From the NCBI GenBank assembly GCA_903813345.2, contig CAIIXF020000008.1, positions 29,390,005 to 29,454,004 on the forward strand: a stretch of DNA of 64,000 nucleotides, read 5' to 3'. Of this stretch, positions 56,978-64,000 are shown piece after piece (within the stretch, counting starts at the first letter, position 1; each line of letters begins with the position of its first letter). Made by a program: the position numbers and the translations under genes. The notes below the pieces were generated by a model. The model had not been told where the DNA came from. It ran no database searches and was given only the letters and a program-made list of their open reading frames with translations. Source of the DNA: Owenia fusiformis (lineage: Eukaryota > Annelida > Polychaeta > Sabellida > Oweniidae).

Positions 56978-58144
56978 ATGGGTAAGAGATGTAAAGATGG
57001 GCTCTGTGTATTCTTCCTGGCACTTCCCGGAATATTATTCTTCCCCATAAGAGTGCTTCTACTTGGACTAACACTATGGCTGTTGGTCGTTGGTCTAATC
57101 ACAAACATATGGAACAATGTGAAGACGGTACCAAAAGCGATGGTTTGCCAAATGAAAGCGATCGGCCAATACATTAACGAATCATCCTCGGAAAATAATT
57201 ACAGTGAAGGCAATGAAGATAATATGAGAAACATTACTGCTATGTATATGGAAACATTAGAACAAGTTATCGGTGTTCCAAAAAAGGCAATAACAAAGCT
57301 ACTGTCTACTTACAAGGGTGTTAGCATCGATATCAGTGGAATGGATTTTAGTATTTCTCTGTTTAATATAACACTCAGTGCACGTGATGTTGACGATTAT
57401 TTAAATCAGGTTGATACAAATAATTACATCCTGAATCCTAATGTTACAGGCATTGACAATTTTTCAACCATCAGTAACAAACTGAGAGATGTGTTTGATG
57501 AGACCACATATAGCAATCTAAATTTAATTATATTGATTGTCTCCGCCACGGTCTTCGCTGCATCGATAGTTATAGTTTTCATACAGGCGTATTGTTACTT
57601 CAAGCAATGGAAAGAAAGAAATCAATCGTCGTGTTGCCGCAACTTGGCGTCATCGCTCTTCATAATGAAGGAGTGTCAGACAATATTTCAGCAATCGATA
57701 ATGATTGGCGCACTCTTTTTGGTGGCTTTCGTACTATGGGAATTTGATTCAGTAATTTACCGAACACTGGAAGTGATACGAATGGAAGCTAATTTGACCA
57801 CGTTGATTGAAGGAGGCAGCGGGTTCCAAGTTGTCCTAAACGACACAAGTCCTCGTATCAGAGATCTTCTTCATCAAAAAGTACCGTTCCTGTTTACACG
57901 TAACTCAACGACCTTTGACTATTCATTTGAGATAAAAACTGAACCTTGTCTACCCGTTCCTCTGCCACCATTTAAAGAGGGCACTAGGTTTGTATTTTTG
58001 ATCGTTCTGTTTTGCGCCATTTTAATCCTGACGCTCCTAACGCCATTTAGGAGGATATTCCAGAGTTGCATATGCAGAGTTGCTACAGCAAAAAGAAACA
58101 ATGACGACTACCAAGAAGCGCCCCAAGCAGAAAGCAACGTGTAA
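56978..58144 (+). CDS. Multi-pass membrane protein, DC-STAMP/DCST-like (gene B)
   Basis: Intact frame of 388 residues. The ATG has A at -3 and G at +4, and an in-frame TAA lies 12 bases upstream (56966), so this start is firm. Hydrophobic segments lie near residues 9-41 (long enough for a hairpin), 181-205, 240-262 and 337-357. GLITN at residue 39, then NNVK...C, NDTSPRIR at 288-295 and PCLPVPLPPF before the last helix all align with gene A. Both have FDS/LDSV-x-Y-x-T-L-x-V-I next to the third segment. A hydrophilic 30-residue tail follows the last helix, which gene A lacks. The family match (cell-fusion type proteins) is inferred from this layout. The single coding exon lies between a splice acceptor and the stop. 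A 40-codon upstream frame from ATG 56928 overlaps the start in another frame and could lower translation. Confidence 0.78.
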   Translation: MGKRCKDGLCVFFLALPGILFFPIRVLLLGLTLWLLVVGLITNIWNNVKTVPKAMVCQMKAIGQYINESSSENNYSEGNEDNMRNITAMYMETLEQVIGVPKKAITKLLSTYKGVSIDISGMDFSISLFNITLSARDVDDYLNQVDTNNYILNPNVTGIDNFSTISNKLRDVFDETTYSNLNLIILIVSATVFAASIVIVFIQAYCYFKQWKERNQSSCCRNLASSLFIMKECQTIFQQSIMIGALFLVAFVLWEFDSVIYRTLEVIRMEANLTTLIEGGSGFQVVLNDTSPRIRDLLHQKVPFLFTRNSTTFDYSFEIKTEPCLPVPLPPFKEGTRFVFLIVLFCAILILTLLTPFRRIFQSCICRVATAKRNNDDYQEAPQAESNV

Positions 58145-58573
58145 TGTAAAGAGGATAGTCAATAATTTTTCTCAATGCAATGAGCGTACGCCAGGACGTA
58201 CGTGTACGCTTATCATTGTAGAAATGGATTTTGGAAGAAATAATAATCAAGCTGATGTGAGCCCATTGAATTCTCGCATCAATTCAGACTATGAAGTCCT
58301 ATTCAAAAACGTCCAAATAGACAAATGCTGTGTGTTTGAATGGTGGTGCATTGCGTAATTGGTAATAAGATTTCCCCCCGGGCATCATAGACTATCAAGG
58401 AAAAGAACACAAAGCCCTATAGCGCAAATTGCAAATGATGTTTTCAACAAAAAACTCATACTCACACAATTTTTTGAAAGACATGACGATTTATTGCAAT
58501 CGATCTCCCATGGTGCACTAGCAACAAGCCGGCGGGGTTGACATACGCTGTTACCCGACGAGTTTAACACATC
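58145..58573. other. 3' flank of gene B
   Basis: No AATAAA close to the stop; the nearest pair is at 58987-58992 and 58998-59003, beyond a foldback element. Short frames here have no support. Confidence 0.4.
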
Positions 58574-58963
58574 CTATAGTCCATCTGTCACCCCTATACA
58601 TCCAATAGTGAACCTAGAAATTGTTAAAAGTACGATGTTTTATGGCCGATTTATGATAATAAGGGTTTTCTGAAGTGATTTAACTGGGTTACCGAAAAAG
58701 TTTGTTTGGGGAAAAAATTGTATAGGCTGATTAGGAAGGGGTGCAATCGCTTAACATGGAGTTGACTATTGACTTAGCGTTGGGATACCACCATATACCT
58801 GGTATGTTACCATGGTAATACAGTAGATACCAAATTTTTCCCCAAAGTTATTTTTTTGGCAATCCAGCTAAATCACTCCAATAATCCCTAATGATAGTAT
58901 TTACACAGAAAAACATCATACTTTTAAATATTCACACGTTCAGAAAATGACAAATGGACTATA
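58574..58963. mobile_element. Foldback MITE, about 390 bp
   Basis: CTATAGTCCATCTGTCA at the left and TGACAAATGGACTATA at the right. Inner blocks AGTGATTTAACTGGGTTACC and GGCAATCCAGCTAAATCACT, and TTTGGGGAAAAAATTG and AAATTTTTCCCCAAA, also pair, so the full length folds. Confidence 0.75.
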
Positions 58964-59828
58964 ATGGTATAGTTTCTAAATAGCTGAATAAAGCTTAAAT
59001 AAAAGCTGTCCCCCTTGTTTGTCTTTAATTTGCTTGGGCTTCCATTGACTTCAATGCTACACACTTGCAATAGTCACTTAATTTCATGATTATTAAAAGT
59101 GTTGGTCGAATCTGTCTAAAACTCGAATTGCATACTATTGGATGACCCTGTCAATGTACATATTGTGATTAACAATGAAAATGTTGGTTGTCATACGAAT
59201 AAAACAAGGTTTTCAAGAATTTTAGCATTGCATCAATGGAGATTTGGCCCAAGTTTCTTTTAACATGTCATGGAAAGTGGTTTAAAAGACATTATTGTGT
59301 AAATCATAGCTTTTATTGGAGAAAACCTTTCACCGAATTCAAATATGCTATTAAAAAGAAAGGAAAGTAAGTCATTATATTAGAGGTAAAAATGCAAATA
59401 TCTTAAAATATCATGAAAAACGAGAATTTGCGAGATTTCAAAGCTATTTAGAAAATCCCTCTATTAATGGAGGTGTAAGTGTGCTTGGCTTGGATGAACT
59501 GCTTTTGTTGAAAACGTATGGGCGTGTAATTTGCAACGCATGGGGTCATTGTTCTTTTTCGTGATACCTAGGGGAATACTTATTATATATAATCACGGGT
59601 AGTATCCAAAGCCCCGCTATGATTTCAAAGTCGCGAGCAAGTTCCCACTAAAATCGCGAGCATGTTCTGTTTATTTGTATCACTTAATGGGAAAATGGAC
59701 CAGAGTGATGAAAATACTCATGTAACCGTTCTTTGATACTTAAGCAATACTTTAAAATCAGATATATTTGACAAACAATGACATAAAATCGATTCTTTTT
59801 TCACTGGCATGGCAGAACGTGCACGTAC
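58964..59828. other. No gene seen; possible distal poly(A) signals of gene B
   Basis: Two AATAAA hexamers at 58987-58992 and 58998-59003. The rest is AT-rich without a supported frame. Confidence 0.35.
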
Positions 59829-60287
59829 ACGTTTGTATAATTTGTATATTATATTTATAGGATATCCTATGATTTTGAGGAATATCATTTTTATCTACGA
59901 GGTGATATTGATATCTGCACGAGAGAGCGAAGCGAACGAGTGCATACAGTATATCACCGAGTAGATTAAAATGATATTCTTAAAAAATCATAGGATGTTC
60001 TTATTATCCTACACTTACAAGGAGTGTACTAAATGTATAATATCATTGCAAAATGAATACCATGCCAAATAGAGTCAATTTGGCGGGAAATCAACAAGCG
60101 GAGTATATCGTCAAAATATCCTCCGCATATTGGGTTTTCCGGAGTATATCGTCACGATATCCTCCGCCCGGAGTATATCGTCACGATATCCTCCGGATAT
60201 TCATTTTGCCAATAAATATCAAATTTATTTTTTAATGTTATTATACATTTAGTACACTAAGTGTAGGATTATACGTTTGTATAATTT
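59829..60287. mobile_element. Palindromic element bounded by 15-bp direct repeats
   Basis: ACGTTTGTATAATTT occurs at 59829-59843 and 60273-60287. Inside, ATCCTATGATTTTGAGGAAT and its inverse (59860-59880, 59970-59998) form one foldback, and CCTACACTTACAAGG...GTACTAAATGTATAATA at 60008 pairs with TTATACATTTAGTACACTAA...GTGTAGG ending 60267. A nested set of near-palindromic 26-mers lies at 60098-60200. Confidence 0.6.
60098..60200. repeat. Three near-palindromic 26-base units
   Basis: GGAGTATATCGTCA followed by CGATATCCTCCG is present at about 60158-60171 and 60184-60197 regions, with an earlier variant (GTCAAAATATCCTCCG). Each unit is its own approximate inverse around TCA. Confidence 0.75.
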
Positions 60288-60429
60288 ACTGTTCATATAT
60301 TACTTTTATCGTTAAAATAAATTAAAGCAATCAATACGATTTACATACTCCATGACCACAATACATATCGGATCAATATGATCTGTATTGCCTGTCGTAT
60401 ACTTTCATTTTTTGGGAGAACATCTCATT

Positions 60430-60725
60430 GACAAATCTGGAGTTTTGAACCCAAATCGGGAAGGTATCATTTAAAAATCGGGAGTTTTCACTGAAAAAGC
60501 GGGATGTGTCGTTAACAAATCGGGAGTTTTAAACACAAAATCGGGATATTTTATGAAAAAAATCGGAATAATTTACGAAAAATTGGAGTAATTTCCTAAA
60601 ATCGTAATATTTTACAGAAAAAATCTGGATATTTCCTTAAAATCGGAATAAAAATTGGGATTTTGAAAAATAAATCGGGATAAGCAATAAAAATCGGGAT
60701 TTCTCTCGATTTAAATAGGGATTTA
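60430..60725 (+). repeat. ATCGGGA minisatellite
   Basis: AAATCGGGAGTTTT, AAAATCGGGATATTTT and AAAATCGGGAT phrases recur every 25-40 bases with much drift. Similar words occur at 8437-8475. Confidence 0.7.
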
Positions 60726-61070
60726 ACAGGTGAGTATATGATTGTTCAAAAGTAGTATTTAATTATACCGAGCGTCATTTCAGAATGGTATTCGCTTTTG
60801 ACTCTACTTAGATAAAACTCGTCAGTTGAATTCAGAATAGGTGAATGCCTATGAGGTTAGTGATTAACTAAATCCCAGGTGAATGGTTTGTATCCCTCCG
60901 TGATATATTATTTTTGCTTTATTAAATACGCCAGAAAGGAAAGGAGTTCATTCATAAAGACAGTGTTTTTAGATATATGTTATACGTTTTCATACGTTTT
61001 TTGGCCTGTTGAATCAACAAAATGTTACATTTTGGATTTCATTGATATCCTGGCATAGCCCTAAAATATA
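60726..61070. other. No gene seen
   Basis: AT-rich sequence with nothing supportable. Confidence 0.35.
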
Positions 61071-61258
61071 TTTTTCTGGAATATTATTTTTTCAACACTG
61101 TTACTTTCCTTGACATTTCCCTGACATATCTACTGTTTCAAAATTCCCTGACATCTTTGGCCCTTTTTTGACCAAATTTTAAAGTTCCTTGACATTTCCA
61201 GCACTTGGAAAAATAAATCAATTTCCCTGACATTTCCAGGTGTGTACGAACCCTGGAA
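61071..61258 (-). mobile_element. Fragment of a MITE ending CAGGGTTCGTACACACC
   Basis: On the minus strand it begins CCAGGGTTCGTACACACCTG, then repeated GGAAATGTCAGGGAA phrases. This terminal motif followed by such repeats is familiar from hAT-type non-autonomous elements (recollection). The other end is not evident. Confidence 0.5.
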
Positions 61259-61365
61259 ATATCCCAAATGGCTCGCCCTATGAATCGCTAGCACAGATTG
61301 GATTGATTTCTGTTTCAAAATGATAGACGAACTGTTTGATTAGATACTTTACATATTGAGCTTCT

Positions 61366-61980
61366 TAAAGGGGCAACACGGCCTGTAGATAGAAAATTCG
61401 AAATGTTTTACTTTTTCTGAACTATCTTGGCAATAGTATTGGAGCAAAGGTCATTCCGTGTCCTTTTTAGAGGCGAGCTAAGCGACACATATTTACATGA
61501 ACTATACGTGATACTTACCAAGAAAAATGACGTTGGCAATTCTGAATCCGCGACGGCGTTGCTATGATAACCAAGTAAATATGTCACGCCCACTTTTAGG
61601 GGCTCTTTTCAGTATTTGATGGCCCCTAACTCTGTCATTATTGCTCAGATTTCGATGCAATTCACACCAAATGGAAGGTAATAGATAATGTAATCAGGAA
61701 ATATTAAGTTGGCAATTCTGAATCCGCTGCGTCGTTGCTATGGTAACAAAGTAAATATGCAATGCCCACTTTCCGGGGCTCCTTTCAGTGTTTTGCCCCT
61801 ATCTTCATAATTATTGTTCAGATTCAGAAAGACCGCGTGCAGTATGGCAAGTGATTTTAGACAGTCATATCTTTCACCATGAGTACTTTCTGGCCATAAA
61901 TCACGCGGTACTAACTCACCGGGGCGTATCGAAACCAAAACGCCCCGCAAAACCGTTATTTTGAATTTCAAACCTACACT
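61366..61980. repeat. TTAA-class MITE end and a 175-bp tandem duplication
   Basis: TTAAAGGGGCAACACGGCC resembles the end at 33565. TTGGCAATTCTGAATCCGC, GTTGCTATG and GCCCACTTT...GGGGCTC recur at 61533-61620 and 61709-61800. No gene. Confidence 0.65.
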
Positions 61981-62735
61981 TTCTTTGGAAAATCAATGAT
62001 TGTGAGTCTCACAGTACACCGTTCTTCTTCAAACTTGTTCCATTAAAACCCTCACAGAAATACCTTTCACTCGAGACATTGCTTTTGTGTATAGAGTCAC
62101 TCGTTTAAGCGGTGTTTCGGTCCCCAGATGTGAGAAGATGCTTTTGTTGAAAGAAGCTTCACGCTGTAAGAGTCTTATATACTGTTGGCTTCAATCGGAC
62201 TTAAGATCAGACATAAGTATCATCTTACTTTATTACCTTGAAGAAGACATCATACCAATATCCGATCATAAGTTCGAATAATAGTTGTGTTTCAAATATC
62301 AATTGCATGACATACACTCACGGGACCAATGTTAATGCTACCAGGGGGAATCGGACCTTACTATTTATACATATTTTTCTGTTTTGAAAAATTCGACATG
62401 TGATGTTTTCTTAGTTTTTCAAAACAATCTACAAATATACCGTTGCAGTTTTCTCTTTACGTCGTTATTTCAATCACCGCCATTACTTTTCAAACGAGTT
62501 ACATTAAAATATCAGAACGTCATGCTATTATGTTCTAGAGCTTAATGTGATTATCATTAACCATTCATCCAATTCATTGCATTGTTTCACCATTATCTTA
62601 CTGTTATTAACTTCTAAATGGAAAAATGAAAAGGTATTCACACTCATTACTTCGTTCTGGCCCCTTATTTCCCACTCATTTTCGGCAGTATTTTATGTCT
62701 AAATTACCAATCTTCTGTATTTTACGGGAGATCTC
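61981..62735. other. No gene seen
   Basis: Short chance frames only. Confidence 0.35.
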
Positions 62736-62930
62736 TCCATGGGGCTATCTACCGCACTATTCGTTTTTGGAGTCAGGTCTTCGCAATCTACCAAGCATGG
62801 TCGAAAGCCAGATACCTCTCTAGTCATCGTGGTGCCATCTACAGCACTATTCGTCTTGGAAGTCAGATCTTCGCGATCTACCAAGCGTGGTCGGGAGTCA
62901 GATACCTCACCACCCCCTTTCTACCATGGG
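62736..62930 (+). repeat. Tandem duplication of about 95 bp
   Basis: ATCTACCGCACTATTCGT / ATCTACAGCACTATTCGT, GTCAGGTCTTCGCAATCTAC / GTCAGATCTTCGCGATCTAC and CCAGATACCTC / TCAGATACCTC. A third start (CTATCTACTGGGCATATTCG) follows at 62933. Period divisible by three keeps a frame open. Confidence 0.8.
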
Positions 62931-63300
62931 CGCTATCTACTGGGCATATTCGTGTGTCTGATCAGCTAGCAGCATGTGCACATGTATCAGATACCCATCT
63001 TAACGTAATACTTCATTACTTAACGTCATTACTTACCGTACTCTTGAAGAGAAATGACTTTGATGCGTATGGTTGGCATCATACATGTACGCGCCGAAAG
63101 TCAAAGTTAATGTTACATTATTTTCTCTCTTGTTTAAATGTAAATATGCCTGTATGACCTTATAAATCATAAACATGTAAGTTATTATCTTACCTGCGTG
63201 CAGAATAGAGACCATATTACAGTTTAGTAGCCCCACCCCCACGACGGATACCGGTGACAGTTTGGGTTATAAATCACTTTTGACCTACGCGCTGACCTTT
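62931..63300. other. No gene seen
   Basis: No motif, repeat or coding frame that can be defended. Confidence 0.35.
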
Positions 63301-63480
63301 CTTCCACCAATCAGCGAGCTTGAAGAAACATACTCCAAATGCGTTCAAATTAAATATGTGCATGTCATTGGTCAATTCCGGACTCAACGATGACGTCAGA
63401 ATGAATGACCATATATAGAACGTCGGTCAAATTTGGCCGACGAACACTGATTGGCGCGTGAGTTCACAGGTTTATTTTAG
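63301..63480 (+). promoter_or_regulatory. RNA polymerase II promoter-like cluster
   Basis: In order: CCAAT at 63307-63311, inverted CCAAT (ATTGG) at 63367-63371, a perfect CRE octamer TGACGTCA at 63391-63398, and a TATATAG box at 63412-63418. Initiation would fall near 63440-63445. Another inverted CCAAT (GATTGGCGCG) lies at about 63450. The spacing CCAAT/CRE/TATA is what is seen in animal core promoters. No gene for it is visible before the window ends. Confidence 0.55.
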
Positions 63481-63492
63481 TTTGAAAGAGTG

Positions 63493-63588
63493 AAGACGAA
63501 GCTCTCTTTTAAGAAGTGAAATTTAACGAATGCAAAGGGTAAGACGAAGCTCTCTTTTAAGAAGTGAAATAAAACGAATGCAAAGGGT
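63493..63588 (+). repeat. 48-bp direct repeat carrying a duplicated splice donor
   Basis: AAGACGAAGCTCTCTTTTAA, then GAAGTGAAAT...ACGAATGCAAAGGGT, occurs twice in direct succession (63493-63540, 63541-63588). Each copy ends at a donor-like site: AAGG|GTAAGA (GT 63539-63540) and AAGG|GTATTA (GT 63587-63588). It is probably the end of a 5' leader exon driven by the promoter just upstream. Confidence 0.65.
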
Positions 63589-64000
63589 ATTATTATCTCT
63601 ATTTGATTTTTATGTTATCTATACACAGTCAAAAATAATTTGCTACATTGGTGACAACATTTTTCTAGTTTCCTGCTGAATGTCGAGTCTCGCATCATGT
63701 ACGAATGTAATTTTAGATCTGTCTGCTTAGATTGTGACTACTCATTGTGTTGGCAACAAAATGGAACACATTTTACATATTCATATCAACACTTTTTCCC
63801 ACTTGTGAGTTGAGTCATGATACTTGGCAAATCAATGTAACTTTGGATAAGCTTTAAAACGACATATGACATATACTATGGAATGGAGACATTGGTATAA
63901 ATCTGCCTAGGGAGGCCCCATACTTTCGGAACACCCTATAAATGGTTTACAAGAACCAGGAAAACTATGAAAGTCTGGCAACAACAGTGGGTAACTTCAT
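63589..64000. other. Possible first intron, no gene seen
   Basis: AT-rich, no open frame. A CGGAACACCCTAT phrase near 63927 resembles the end of a CAGGGTG-type MITE. Confidence 0.3.

Noticed and set aside
58080-58358. 92-residue frame overlapping the end of gene B
   Set aside because: Out-of-frame overlap with the secure gene B coding end and no independent support.
62739-62969. Repeat protein with STALFV...RSS units
   Set aside because: The frame stays open only because a 95-bp-class duplication is in phase; nothing suggests expression.

Overview
This is nuclear DNA from a eukaryote, almost certainly a metazoan. The evidence is spliced exons with GT-AG borders, LINE and tRNA-derived SINE remnants, many short inverted-repeat transposons and AATAAA signals. 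The sequence is AT-rich and gene-poor. The LINE, MITE and satellite mix looks like a marine invertebrate (lophotrochozoan or invertebrate deuterostome), but nothing fixes the phylum. No bacterial operons, CRISPR arrays, rRNA genes or free-standing tRNA genes were seen.

Two intact genes are supported, one at each flank: 604-1719 and 56978-58144. They are diverged paralogs encoding multi-pass membrane proteins of about 370-390 residues. They share a GxITN...N...C motif after the first membrane segment, an NDTSPRIR block at the same residue number (288), and a Cys-Leu-Pro...Pro-Pro loop before the last membrane segment. This layout resembles the DC-STAMP/DCST family (cell-cell and sperm-egg fusion factors); the assignment is by memory of the family, not by a search. 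Each has a splice acceptor just upstream of its coding exon. A promoter-like cluster at 63.3-63.6 kb (CCAAT boxes, CRE, TATA, duplicated splice-donor exon) may start a further gene beyond the window.

A third gene-derived feature is five exons at 42540-45595 that read as spectrin repeats of nesprin (SYNE) type. They keep matching splice phases but carry three stops and one frameshift, so this is an unprocessed pseudogene fragment.

The rest is repeats. 2.3-5.4 kb: a retroelement-like repeat split by a foldback element, and one copy of an 848-bp satellite unit. 8.5-11.6 kb: a composite minisatellite split by a mariner-type MITE. 12.6-15.25 kb: a tandem array of the 848-bp unit. 15.4-17 kb: an inverted-repeat element holding a tRNA-Lys-like SINE and an AGGTCA-rich repeat. 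17.4-18.8 kb: a second copy of the retroelement-like repeat. 20.5-26 kb: a decayed LINE with three nested insertions, bracketed by 330-bp inverted repeats (19.08 and 26.97 kb). 27.4-29.9 kb: nested foldback elements. 30.3-38.7 kb: a structure with 1.2-kb inverted arms, each arm with two CRE octamers, around a truncated LINE, TTAA MITEs, an AGGTCA minisatellite and a 64-bp-stem hairpin. 38.7-40.1 kb: a strand-switching minisatellite. 45-55.5 kb: MITEs, an AP-1-site minisatellite and a decayed transposon protein. 58.5-62.9 kb: more foldbacks and minisatellites.

Boundaries of repeats were set by eye from matched ends and may be off by some bases; identities were not computed.
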